DNA from: Euryarchaeota archaeon UBA623 | Lineage (GTDB): Archaea > Thermoplasmatota > Poseidoniia > Poseidoniales > Thalassarchaeaceae | Length of the DNA stretch: 30,155 bases | Direction of reading: 5' to 3' | Assembly: GCA_002505325.1 (NCBI GenBank) | Contig: DAUV01000105.1 | Location: forward strand, 8,482-38,636 | In this document: piece after piece, positions 6,523 to 14,507 of the stretch | How positions within the stretch are numbered: the first letter of the stretch is position 1 | Layout of the letters: each line of letters begins with the position of its first letter | Notes under the pieces: generated by a model | What the model saw: only the letters and a program-made list of their open reading frames with translations | Told to the model about the DNA's origin: nothing | Databases searched by the model: none | Program-made: the position numbers and the translations under genes

Positions 6523-7896
6523 TCAAGAGAACTCCAAAGCCCGTCCGGCAGATCCAGGCGCAGCTACAGCATTGCCGCGCAGTGTGCCGCCCACATCACG
6601 TGAGTGCACCACTACTCCGTCGACGATAGTGAACATGGGCCATCCTGTTAGCACCATCTTGTCAAGTGCTGTCCAGCCGACGTGAGTCCATGTATCTGCG
6701 TCGCGGACCTCTCTGCGAGACTCCATGTCAACGAGGACGAGGTCAGCGTCCATGCCTTCGGCTAGCTTGCCCTTACCGGTCATGCCGTATACCCGGGCAG
6801 GCCCTTCGCACATCCAGCCTACCACGTCAGGCACACTGCATCTTCCGTCAGCCGCATGGGTCAACATCAGCGGTAACGAGGTCTCTACACCAGGCATACC
6901 CGAGTGCGCTTGAGGGAACCCCAGCCTCTTGTTCTCAAGCGTATGCGGAGCGTGATCAGTGGCGATGCAATCGATGGTGCCATCCCTCAGGCGCCGCCAC
7001 AACGTCTCACGGTCTTCAGCGTACCTGATTGGCGGGTTCATTACCAGTCTAGTGTCCCGCTCGGCCACGTCGTTATCGTCGAAAGTGAGGTGTTGTGGGC
7101 AGACTTCCGTGGTAAGTAGAGCGCTCTTGTTACTGGCTAACCAGTCGGCTTCGAGAGCGCTGGTCAGGTGCAGGACATGCAACCGGTGTCCGTGAGATTC
7201 TGCCAGTGCGGCTGCTCTCTGGGTAGCGATCAGAGCAGTCTCGCTGTCCCGCCACTCGGCGTGGGCGGCAACATCAGTCCTGTGAGCGAACTTGGGCCTG
7301 CGCGCGTTCAACCGATCCTCGTCCTCAGCGTGAACTGCAATGATGCCAGCGGTGCCTGCGAAAATGTCCTCGAGGTGCTGCTGCTGGTGCACCAACAGGT
7401 CCCCTGTGCTGCTGCCCATGAACACCTTGATGCCACAGATTCCAGTTGTGGCTGATGGAGCGTCGGGAGTGCCTACTGCCTGTTGTAGGTCGGCAACGTT
7501 GTTTGGAGTGGCACCGATGAAGAAACCGTGATGAGTCACCGCACTACGAGCCGCCGAGTCTAGTTTGGCTCGCATAGCTTCCATGGTAGTAGCGGCAGGG
7601 ATATTGTTCGGCATGTCTAGGAAGGAAGTGACTCCACCGGCGGCCGCAGCCCTACTGCCGCTACCAATGTCTTCCTTATCGGGCTGCCCGGGCTCACGGA
7701 AATGCACCTGAGGATCGATTGCACCCGGGAGCAGGTGCAACCCCTCACCATCAATCATGGGCTCGCCATCAAGTGGCTCTAGCCCCCCTCCCGGAGCGAC
7801 CGAGGCAATCTTCCCAGCAACTACTCGCAGGTCTCCTTGAACGATGTCACCGCCGATGACCATTGCCGAATTTCGAATCAGAAGGTCGTCAACCAC
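6523..7896 (-). CDS. pyrC: Dihydroorotase
   Basis: 457 aa, GTG start. This amidohydrolase-superfamily enzyme interconverts carbamoyl-aspartate and dihydroorotate, the third step of de novo pyrimidine synthesis, in the cytoplasm. Seen: D61-P-Q-V-H65-F-R67 (metal and substrate site), K157 in GIKVFMGSSTG (the expected carboxylated lysine), H189 in AVHAED, H243 in LHVLHLTSA, and D314 in IATDHAPHT. The substrate-contact motif NPPIRY is at 288-293, and GMPGVETSLP follows the active-site Asp. The first His of the usual HxH is Gln63; I recall QVHFREPG from Bacteroidetes-type dihydroorotases, so this is a subfamily trait rather than damage. Hydantoinase or allantoinase are less likely given the NPPIR and GMPGVET motifs. 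It stands alone, away from other pyr genes in this window. Confidence 0.92.
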   Translation of the reverse strand: MVDDLLIRNSAMVIGGDIVQGDLRVVAGKIASVAPGGGLEPLDGEPMIDGEGLHLLPGAIDPQVHFREPGQPDKEDIGSGSRAAAAGGVTSFLDMPNNIPAATTMEAMRAKLDSAARSAVTHHGFFIGATPNNVADLQQAVGTPDAPSATTGICGIKVFMGSSTGDLLVHQQQHLEDIFAGTAGIIAVHAEDEDRLNARRPKFAHRTDVAAHAEWRDSETALIATQRAAALAESHGHRLHVLHLTSALEADWLASNKSALLTTEVCPQHLTFDDNDVAERDTRLVMNPPIRYAEDRETLWRRLRDGTIDCIATDHAPHTLENKRLGFPQAHSGMPGVETSLPLMLTHAADGRCSVPDVVGWMCEGPARVYGMTGKGKLAEGMDADLVLVDMESRREVRDADTWTHVGWTALDKMVLTGWPMFTIVDGVVVHSRDVGGTLRGNAVAAPGSAGRALEFS

Positions 7897-7979
7897 TCTC
7901 TCGCCTGAAGGACTGCGGTGCGAGAAGTCTCATGACTGTTCGTGTGCGCATTCATGCCTTCTATTCGTCTAAGGTGCTG

Positions 7980-7988
7980 TTCATATAA
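7980..7988 (+). promoter_or_regulatory. TATA box of tRNA-Met
   Basis: TTCATATAA centred about 27 bases before the first base of the tRNA at 8011, the standard archaeal TBP site distance. The rest of 7897-8010 shows nothing else I can name. Confidence 0.65.
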
Positions 7989-8010
7989 CCAACCGTAGAC
8001 CCAAGGACAT

Positions 8011-8088
8011 AGCGGGTTGGAGTAGCCAGGTTATCTCGTCGGGCTCATAACCCGGAGACCGGTAGTTCAAATCTACCACCCGCTACCA
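8011..8088 (+). tRNA. Initiator tRNA-Met (CAU), CCA encoded
   Basis: Acceptor stem AGCGGGT (8011-8017) pairs fully with ACCCGCT (8078-8084), followed by discriminator A and a genomic CCA (8086-8088). The anticodon CAT at 8046-8048 sits in loop CTCATAA. The T arm is GGTAG / TTCAAAT / CTACC (8061-8077). The A1:U72 pair and three consecutive G:C pairs at the bottom of the anticodon stem (GGG/CCC) identify it as the archaeal initiator rather than the elongator tRNA-Met. No intron. A TATA box lies 27 bases upstream. Confidence 0.96.
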
Positions 8089-8108
8089 TAGACAAAACAT
8101 AACTGAAA

Positions 8109-8222
8109 GTGAAATTCGTTGTACTGAGAGCAAACGACGAGGTGAAGCACTTTCAACCGCCGGCAAGGGTCATTCGTTTGTTCAAGTACTATCGAAGCCC
8201 GATAGAGACCATAACAAGGTGA
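8109..8222 (+). CDS. Possible 37-codon ORF between tRNA-Met and radA
   Basis: A GTG-started frame of 37 codons (VKFVVLRANDEVKHF, then a basic stretch ending YYRSPIETITR) closes with a TGA inside the AAGGTGA that looks like the radA ribosome-binding site. It has no recognisable domain and no clear ribosome-binding site of its own. It could be a translated leader coupled to radA or a chance reading frame; chance is the safer assumption at this length. Confidence 0.2.
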   Translation: MKFVVLRANDEVKHFQPPARVIRLFKYYRSPIETITR

Positions 8223-8227
8223 AAGAC

Positions 8228-9229
8228 ATGACCAAGAAGACAGCAAGTGAGAAGGTTGAGGAAGAGAAGATAGTGATTGACGTGGACGAGCCCGAGAGCA
8301 CCGTAGAAGATCTTCCAGGAGTCGGACCTGCGACGGCGGAGAAACTGCGCGAGGCAGGCTTTGAAGAATTACTCTCCATAGCGGTGATGAGTCCGAATGA
8401 GCTGGCCGAGCAGGCCGAATTAGGCGAGGCCGTAGCGGCCAAAATCATCTCTGGCGCAAAGAAGATGGCCAACATAGGCGGATTCGTCAGTGGCACAGCA
8501 CTTCTAGACCGCCGTCGACAGGTGCAGAAGCTTACATCGGGAACCTCGTCATTGGATGAGTTACTTGGTGGTGGATTCGAGACTCAGGCTATCGTAGAGG
8601 TTTACGGTGAGTTCGGCAGTGGTAAGACGCAGATTGGACACCAACTCGCAGTCAATACAATCCTACCTCTAGATCAGGGTGGATTCGATGGCGAGGTCTT
8701 CTATATCGATACTGAGGACACTTTTAGGCCCGAGCGGATAACGCAGATGGCTGAAGCTGTCGGCATAGATCCACAGGATGCCCTTGACAGGATTCATGTC
8801 GCTCGGGCTTACAACTCAGCCCACCAGATGCTCCTGGTGGATGAGATCAAGAGGATGTCAAAGAACATCGATGTCAAGCTAATCATCGTCGACTCGTTGA
8901 CCAGTCATTTCCGCGCCGAGTACATCGGACGCGGCATGCTGGCTCCTAGACAGCAGAAGCTCAATCGCCACATGAAGGAGCTCAAACAAGTTGCAGACGT
9001 CCAGAATGCTCTGGTTCTGGTGACCAATCAGGTCATGTCGAAGCCCGATGCGATGTGGGGAGATCCGACGAGAGCCATTGGAGGGCACATCGTAGCACAC
9101 GCCAGCACATTCCGCTTGTACCTCAGGAAGTCGAAGGGGGGCCGACGCATAGCCCGCCTCGTCGACAGTCCTAACTTACCTGAGGGCGAAGCGGTCTTTA
9201 CCGTGACATCCGAGGGCCTAGAGGACTGA
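8228..9229 (+). CDS. radA: DNA repair and recombination protein RadA
   Basis: 333 aa archaeal RecA/Rad51-family recombinase, which forms ATP-dependent filaments on ssDNA for strand exchange. The N-terminal helix-hairpin-helix lies at about 30-80 (DLPGVGPATAEKLREAGF), followed by a GGFVSG linker resembling the polymerisation motif. Walker A GEFGSGKT is at 127-134, Walker B LIIVD near 218-222, and QVMSKPDAMWGDP marks the L2/ATP-cap region. Length is normal for the family. I chose the ATG at 8228 because AAGGTGA (8217-8223) lies five bases before it as a Shine-Dalgarno; a GTG at 8219 is in frame but overlaps that site. The first 20 residues are lysine/glutamate rich. It lies just downstream of initiator tRNA-Met and converges on the M3 peptidase gene across 56 bases. 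Confidence 0.96.
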   Translation: MTKKTASEKVEEEKIVIDVDEPESTVEDLPGVGPATAEKLREAGFEELLSIAVMSPNELAEQAELGEAVAAKIISGAKKMANIGGFVSGTALLDRRRQVQKLTSGTSSLDELLGGGFETQAIVEVYGEFGSGKTQIGHQLAVNTILPLDQGGFDGEVFYIDTEDTFRPERITQMAEAVGIDPQDALDRIHVARAYNSAHQMLLVDEIKRMSKNIDVKLIIVDSLTSHFRAEYIGRGMLAPRQQKLNRHMKELKQVADVQNALVLVTNQVMSKPDAMWGDPTRAIGGHIVAHASTFRLYLRKSKGGRRIARLVDSPNLPEGEAVFTVTSEGLED

Positions 9230-9285
9230 TTCCTGTAGGCTCCTCGGGTCCGAAAGATAGGCCGTAGAAGGCAATATACTGCCGG

Positions 9286-10992
9286 TCAAGCCCGAATCTC
9301 TGCCATCGCCTCACTCAACTCGCCAATCAATGATGCAACGTGCTCCTTGTCAAAACCAAGGTCGAGTCCAGCGGCTCCGAACAGTTCCGGGAGCGGCTTG
9401 GTATTGCCCAGCCTCATGGCCCGTGCGTAGCGGGCGAGACCGTCCTCTGCGTCTCTTCTGTGGTACTGCCACATTTGCAGCGCTCCGAGTTGAGCTATTC
9501 CGTACTCGATGTAGTAGAAAGGCACTTGGAACAGATGAAGTTGGCTCTGCCAGGAAGTCTCTTTCAATCCTTCAAAACCACTCCAATCGGTCCTTGGACC
9601 AAACCTTTGCCTCAACTCCATCCAGTGTTTAGAACGATCTTCATGAGTATGTTCGGGATTGGCGTATACCCAATGTTGGAAGGCATCTATAGTAGCCATC
9701 CAAGGCAAGAAGCAGACGATTTTCTCAAGATCATCGAGCTTCGCTCTACGGGATTCCTCGTCACTGTAAAATACGCCCCATTGAGGTTGACTCATCAGCT
9801 CCATAGACATCGAGGCTACCTCAGCAAATTCAAGAGGAGGGTTTCGCTCTCCTATGAGGTCCAAGTCGGAACTGTAGCACGAGTGGAACGCGTGCCCAGC
9901 CTCGTGCAGCATTGTAGACAGATTGTCATGAGTGCCAGCCGCGTTCATGAAGATGAACGGTATCCGAGTCTTCTCGAGATTGGCCTGATAGCCGCCAGGT
10001 GCCTTCCCCTTCCTGCTCTCAAGGTCGAGTGATTCCTTCTCCCTTAGCATGTCAAACATGCCTCCCAGTTCGGGCGACATGTCATGGAAGACATCCGAGC
10101 AACCTTTGATCAATCCCTCGACATCCTCGAAGGGCCTCAGTGGCGGCCTTCCGTGGATGTCCACTCCTCCACCGCTCTTCTCGCTGACGTCCCACGGTCG
10201 TAATGTGGCAACTCCGAGAGCCTCACGCCTACGCTCTTGGATTTCATGCATCATTGGCACGCAGACGCGCTCGATTGAGTCGTGAAACTCTAGACAGTCT
10301 TCCATAGAGTAGTCGTAGCGATGCTTGGCTTCGAAGATGTAGGAGCGGTAGTCATTGAATCCAGCGTTTACCGCTATCCGATGCCGGATTCGAATCAGTT
10401 TGTCGTAAATCTCTGACAGCCTCTCCGTGTCACTGCTCATCCTTTCCATGACCGCCCTCCAAGCAGCCTCCCTGATACCGCGATCAGTACTCTCGAAGTA
10501 GAGGGCCATCTGTGGAAATGTCTTCTCCTCGCCTTCAAACTCCACGGTCATGGCTCCGGTGATAGTGCTGTGTTCTGTCTCCAGTTTGGCCTCCTCAATC
10601 TGTAGAGCGATGTTCTCCTCTCGAAAGGTCTCGATATCGGTCCGGATGCACTTAATCATCAAGTCATAGCGAGGCGGCAGGTCGCTGACTGCGGAGTGAC
10701 CAGCAAGCCTGCGGTTGAAGGCGTCGCCGAATTCCGACAACTTGGGCTGGGCATTCTCAATGAAGTCTAGGTAGGCCTGACGCTTTGCCTCGCTTTCGGT
10801 GTCGCATGTCATAGCAATGCTCAGAAGTGTCCCCGCCTCAGAGATGTGCTCAGAAAGGGTCGAACAGTCTTTGATCAGAGTTTCGAGACAGCCCGAGCAG
10901 CTCAACTCGCGATTCAAGAGGTCGTGGGCATAAGGCTCAATGTTCTCCCACTGAGTAGCATCGAAATCCTCAGTGATGAATCCAGAACCCAA
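9286..10992 (-). CDS. pepF: Oligoendopeptidase F (M3 zinc metallopeptidase)
   Basis: 568 aa. M3-family enzymes are cytoplasmic and cut short peptides (roughly 5-20 residues). The zinc site HEAGH is at about residues 361-365 inside TMLHEAGHAFHSCYS, and the third ligand is expected in PLEFAEVASMSMELM about 25 residues on. The C-terminal segment HLFQVPFYYIEYGIAQLGAL is also typical of PepF. It begins 9 bases after the stop of the small CxxC protein, so the two are very likely co-transcribed with cgi121 and hel308 upstream. Its probable job is breakdown of imported or proteasome-derived peptides. The family is certain; exact peptide preference is unknown. Confidence 0.93.
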   Translation of the reverse strand: MGSGFITEDFDATQWENIEPYAHDLLNRELSCSGCLETLIKDCSTLSEHISEAGTLLSIAMTCDTESEAKRQAYLDFIENAQPKLSEFGDAFNRRLAGHSAVSDLPPRYDLMIKCIRTDIETFREENIALQIEEAKLETEHSTITGAMTVEFEGEEKTFPQMALYFESTDRGIREAAWRAVMERMSSDTERLSEIYDKLIRIRHRIAVNAGFNDYRSYIFEAKHRYDYSMEDCLEFHDSIERVCVPMMHEIQERRREALGVATLRPWDVSEKSGGGVDIHGRPPLRPFEDVEGLIKGCSDVFHDMSPELGGMFDMLREKESLDLESRKGKAPGGYQANLEKTRIPFIFMNAAGTHDNLSTMLHEAGHAFHSCYSSDLDLIGERNPPLEFAEVASMSMELMSQPQWGVFYSDEESRRAKLDDLEKIVCFLPWMATIDAFQHWVYANPEHTHEDRSKHWMELRQRFGPRTDWSGFEGLKETSWQSQLHLFQVPFYYIEYGIAQLGALQMWQYHRRDAEDGLARYARAMRLGNTKPLPELFGAAGLDLGFDKEHVASLIGELSEAMAEIRA

Positions 10993-11001
10993 ACTACCAC
11001 C

Positions 11002-11271
11002 TCACTTGCGAGCCGGTCTCGGACCATCTGGCAAAGGCCCCTCTTGGCGACTCCACTTGGCACACTTCCACTCCTCTGCCGAGTCAATGACCTGCTGCCT
11101 GATTTGCTCAAGTTCTGGGTGCTCAGGATTGTTATCCTCAATCCAGCAAGCTGTGCAGTACCTCTTGCTCTCGAAGTCCACGAAGTTGCCCGGAGTACAG
11201 TTCACCTTGCAGGTGGTGCAGTGCCTGAATCCGTGAAATTTCGCCATTTTCCCCGAGGAACCCTCGGGCAT
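11002..11271 (-). CDS. Small four-cysteine (CxxC...CxxC) protein, probable zinc ribbon
   Basis: 89 aa, or 81 from the second ATG at 11247. CTTC (HCTTCK) and CTAC (YCTACW) lie about 20 residues apart, a probable zinc ribbon, followed by a helical acidic/basic tail (HPELEQIRQQVIDSAEEWK) with an extra Cys and a Pro/Arg-rich end. I do not recognise the family. Neither start has a strong ribosome-binding site; the conserved-looking part begins after the second ATG, so the shorter form is quite possible. It sits between cgi121 and pepF with only 9 bases to pepF, which argues that it is a real gene in an operon. It may be a nucleic-acid or protein-binding accessory (inference). Confidence 0.7.
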   Translation of the reverse strand: MPEGSSGKMAKFHGFRHCTTCKVNCTPGNFVDFESKRYCTACWIEDNNPEHPELEQIRQQVIDSAEEWKCAKWSRQEGPLPDGPRPARK

Positions 11272-11284
11272 CTCGCCTATGAGT

Positions 11285-11303
11285 TTGACCCCATAGGGGT
11301 CAA
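11285..11303. other. Perfect hairpin TTGACCCC-ATA-GGGGTCAA after cgi121
   Basis: Eight-base arms (11285-11292 and 11296-11303) around a three-base loop, lying 4 bases beyond the cgi121 stop and 13 before the longer start of the CxxC protein. No T-run follows in the minus-strand direction, so it is not a classic terminator. It may be an mRNA processing/stability element or a binding site. Confidence 0.45.
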
Positions 11304-11307
11304 TCGC

Positions 11308-11817
11308 CTACATATCAGCGAGAGCGGTGTGGAGAACGAAGGCATCCTCCTGCCGTGCCTCCTCTATTGAGTCTCCAATCTCGATGACACCTAGTCTCAG
11401 TAAGCCGGCTTCGCTTGGAATAGGTCTGCGGGCGAGTAGCCTCGCTCCAAGGTGCTCTATCAGCCTAGTCGCTTCGATTTCGTCGTCTAGATAGCTAGTG
11501 CGTAGAACCTTTGTCCGACCGAACTCCTCTCCGACCACTGTTTCTGGCAGGTGGATTATCCAAGCCGACTGGTCGCCGCTGCTGATGCCGGCACGCTCAA
11601 AGGCGGAACTGAGTTGATGCGTACCTGAGATTAGCCTTAGGAACTCTGCATCACAGGTCCTTGCCACCATGCGACCAGACTCCTCCAGTCTCCTGAGGGC
11701 TGCCCAAGCCGTCCACAGTCGAAACTCACTACAAGCGGCGTCGTAGGCCAGAAGCAGCCATCTCTCACTCGGCCTCCACTCTCTAAACAGCGCAACCACT
11801 TCGCTCGGCTCAATCAT
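11308..11817 (-). CDS. cgi121: KEOPS complex subunit Cgi121
   Basis: 169 aa from the ATG at 11817. The core AWAALRRLEESGRMVARTCD, then AEFLRLISGTHQLSSAFERA, then GISSGDQSAWIIHLPE matches the Cgi121/TPRKB pattern; human TPRKB has AANKAVHLYKLGKMKTRTLS, then NNNISEALKKFGISAND in the same order. Cgi121 binds the Bud32 kinase in KEOPS, which makes the t6A37 modification of ANN-decoding tRNAs, and helps hold the tRNA 3' end. I chose the start at 11817 because GGAG (11826-11823) lies five bases before it; ATGs at 11877 and 11859 are in frame and would add a poorly conserved 14-20 residues. It is downstream of hel308 on the same strand. Kae1, Bud32 and Pcc1 are not in this window. Confidence 0.82.
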   Translation of the reverse strand: MIEPSEVVALFREWRPSERWLLLAYDAACSEFRLWTAWAALRRLEESGRMVARTCDAEFLRLISGTHQLSSAFERAGISSGDQSAWIIHLPETVVGEEFGRTKVLRTSYLDDEIEATRLIEHLGARLLARRPIPSEAGLLRLGVIEIGDSIEEARQEDAFVLHTALADM

Positions 11818-11910
11818 TGCTTCTCCGAAGCTGATACCCCAAGCCGGGAACCATGGCATTGACGAGGATTGGCCCATGCGCTGCGATGGACTCCCGTTGA
11901 AGAAGGGTCT

Positions 11911-14460
11911 CTATCGCGAACCCCGTCTAACAGCGCGACCAGCCGTTGCGACCACTCCGTCCACCAGTTGAGGACTCCATCCACGTAGATCAGACAATTT
12001 CTGCATGTCTCGCTCGGTCAGAGCAGCCACGTCTGCGGCGTTGGAGACGCCCAGCAGGTCGACCATCTGCCTTGCTCTGGACCTACCGACTCCTCGCAGG
12101 GCCACTAGGCCTAGAAGATCTGACTTGCATCCGTACCGTACCCTGCGGTGAATCTCATCTACTGCCTTCACTAGGGTGCGATGAGCATCCCTGTCCATCG
12201 AAGAGAGCTCCTCATCCTCGACCAGAATCCTTCTAGTCGCGTAGAGTAGCCACTCGGCCAACTCGACACGTCCTCGCAAATCTCCTGGCTGTACTCCCCA
12301 GTCTCTCTCTACCTGCTCTACACGGATTTCCTCGGTCCACGATTGGAGTACGAGGACGCCTTTCATCCGACGCTCCTCGTCAAGATCTACTGCCTCGGCG
12401 AGAAACTCCCTTTCATGACCGTGAAGAGCGGCTTGAATGGCATCGTAGTCACCCTTTCTCGGCCACAGTGGCAGGAAGTCGGGGGTGCAAGAGACTAGAT
12501 GTAAGAGGCTTAGAGGAGAGACCTGCCCGTAATCGTCTTCCCCTGTGAGGATGGCCATGGCTCTGCCTAAACCATCGCGTATGATGCGCCCAGATATTGG
12601 ATTGAGGTACAACTGTGCGACTCTCTCTCCTAGAGGTGTGGCGCTGTAGGCCATCGAAGGCGATTCAGGAGGGGCGACCTCGTATGAGTCATGCACACTG
12701 GCCTTACGGAAACCAAAGATGGGGGGGCCACGACGAGGCCTCTCGCCGTGCCTCATATTCGGCTCAGATGCGACATCCAGGCCTGTCACTTCGGAGGCGG
12801 AACCGACCCATGACGGAAGCTCATCCTCCCAATCTTCAGGTTGCTCGACAGGAGGCTCTTCGAGGATTCTCGCCCGGACCTCGTCAGATTCTCCGAGTCT
12901 TTCAATCATCCCGTTTGATGCGAGCCAACTGACTACGTCGTCTATTCTAGCAGCCAGAGATTCCGAATCCAACTGGGTTGCTAGGAATGTTTTGGAGAAG
13001 AATTTCCCGAGGGCGTCCCTGTCAGCAGTGCCTCCAGTAGCAACCATGGATAGGACATGAGTGAGTAAAGCAGGATCTTCCTCGGCTCTCAGGGCGTTTG
13101 GATTGGCGAGTTTTGAAGTCACTTCCTCGGGTTCGCCGTGCAGGTATAGATCAATTAGATGAGACTCCTCTTCGCGGCCCTTGGCAAGTAACCACGCCTC
13201 ACCGACGTTGTCGTACTTTGGTCGCCCCGCCCTCCCCATCATTTGCAAGATTTCGAGTACTGGAAGTGGCATTGTCGTGCCCGCAGCCGCACTCCACCTC
13301 CTGTAGTCCCTGACTACTACCGTTCGTGCGGGTAGATTGACTCCCTGCGCGAGTGTCGGTGTGGCGACCACGCAAAACAAATCACCGTTTCTGAACGAGT
13401 CTTCGACAATATTGCGGTGTTTACTGGTTAGTCCTGCGTGGTGGAAGGCAACACCACCTCTGAGTGAAGATTCCAGCGAGCCCACCATGGCAGAGGAGTC
13501 GCCGCTCCCGACGAGTTTGTCGCCGATATCTTGCCACCGCTCGTCTATACGATTATCGAAGTCATGGCTGCCCTCAATCAGCATCCGCTGGATGTGTTTG
13601 GAGAGTTCGCGTGCTTCTTTCTGAGCAGAGGCACGTGAGGACACGAAGACGAGGAGTTGTCCGCCGTTTTGGATGGTGTCTTGCAGGATTGCCTGCAACG
13701 GCCGGGTAGTCTTACCCTCCAATTCACGCGCCTCAGGCAGTATCTCTTCTCCAGACCCATCTACTCGGTGCACTCTGGCATCCAACCCTGTCAATGTGCC
13801 GTAGTGCAGAGCGACGGGGCGCCAGTCAGATACAATCAACTCTGAATCAAGCCACTCTGCCATCTCTGTGGCGTTTCCTACAGTGGCGGAAAGCGCGATA
13901 ATCTGAGCTTCAGGTCTCCTGTGTCGGATTCGCGACAGCAAGACCTCAAGAGTCGGGCCACGCCCTGGGTCATGCAGCAGATGAAACTCGTCGCTGACGA
14001 CAATACCGACTCTGTCCATCATCTCGGAGCGAGTCCGTAGGAGCGAATCCAACTTCTCGCTGGTACACACAAGAATATCTGCCTCCTCTATCATCCCGGT
14101 CTCGCCCCCTCTATCGCCGATGGCAAGCCCGACGCGCAGTCCAACTGCAGAGGCAATCTCTCTCAACTCAGCCACCTTCTCCGTGGCCAGAGCCTTTAGC
14201 GGCACCACATACAGAGCGCGAGCACCTTCTAGGTCACTGGTCAAGCGGTGGACTATGGTCAAATGAGCTACCAGCGACTTGCCGCTGGCGGTCGGGATGG
14301 TGAGCATCACATTACGGCCCGATAGGGCATGTGGCAAAGCCTCTGCCTGAGGTGGAAACAACTCCTCAATACCCCATTTCTCACGCAGCATAGACACGAT
14401 TCTCTTGTCCATCCCGAGGTCTTCGAGCCTGCGCGAAGGAGGCCCTGTTGATTGGGTCAC
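11911..14460 (-). CDS. hel308: Hel308-type Ski2-like superfamily 2 DNA helicase
   Basis: 849 aa, GTG start. Q motif FPPQAEAL at 35-42, Walker A PTASGKS at 56-62, motif Ib-like CTSEKLDSL near 132-140, motif II DEFH at 157-160 (DExH), motif III SAT at 191-193, motif V TPTLAQGVNLPARTVV and motif VI QMMGRAGRP in the middle. A winged-helix, ratchet-helix and C-terminal helix-hairpin-helix region (LVALRGVGRSRARQMVDLLG) follow. Hel308 unwinds forked DNA and remodels stalled replication forks in archaea. Relative to textbook Hel308 (700-760 aa) it has an insert of roughly 100 residues between the helicase core and the C-terminal domains (EEPPVEQPEDWEDELPSW through the HDSYEVAPPES region). A TATA-like CCTTTAGAA lies about 26 bases upstream (14482-14490), so it probably opens the transcript covering cgi121 and pepF. 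Confidence 0.9.
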   Translation of the reverse strand: MTQSTGPPSRRLEDLGMDKRIVSMLREKWGIEELFPPQAEALPHALSGRNVMLTIPTASGKSLVAHLTIVHRLTSDLEGARALYVVPLKALATEKVAELREIASAVGLRVGLAIGDRGGETGMIEEADILVCTSEKLDSLLRTRSEMMDRVGIVVSDEFHLLHDPGRGPTLEVLLSRIRHRRPEAQIIALSATVGNATEMAEWLDSELIVSDWRPVALHYGTLTGLDARVHRVDGSGEEILPEARELEGKTTRPLQAILQDTIQNGGQLLVFVSSRASAQKEARELSKHIQRMLIEGSHDFDNRIDERWQDIGDKLVGSGDSSAMVGSLESSLRGGVAFHHAGLTSKHRNIVEDSFRNGDLFCVVATPTLAQGVNLPARTVVVRDYRRWSAAAGTTMPLPVLEILQMMGRAGRPKYDNVGEAWLLAKGREEESHLIDLYLHGEPEEVTSKLANPNALRAEEDPALLTHVLSMVATGGTADRDALGKFFSKTFLATQLDSESLAARIDDVVSWLASNGMIERLGESDEVRARILEEPPVEQPEDWEDELPSWVGSASEVTGLDVASEPNMRHGERPRRGPPIFGFRKASVHDSYEVAPPESPSMAYSATPLGERVAQLYLNPISGRIIRDGLGRAMAILTGEDDYGQVSPLSLLHLVSCTPDFLPLWPRKGDYDAIQAALHGHEREFLAEAVDLDEERRMKGVLVLQSWTEEIRVEQVERDWGVQPGDLRGRVELAEWLLYATRRILVEDEELSSMDRDAHRTLVKAVDEIHRRVRYGCKSDLLGLVALRGVGRSRARQMVDLLGVSNAADVAALTERDMQKLSDLRGWSPQLVDGVVATAGRAVRRGSR

Positions 14461-14507
14461 GACACGTCTTCGATTCGGCCGTTCTAAAGGATGCCGAGTA
14501 GTGAGGA

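Noticed and set aside
9340..10032. 230-codon plus-strand frame opposite pepF
   Set aside because: Composition is that of an antisense shadow, and the minus strand holds a full M3 peptidase with its HEAGH site.
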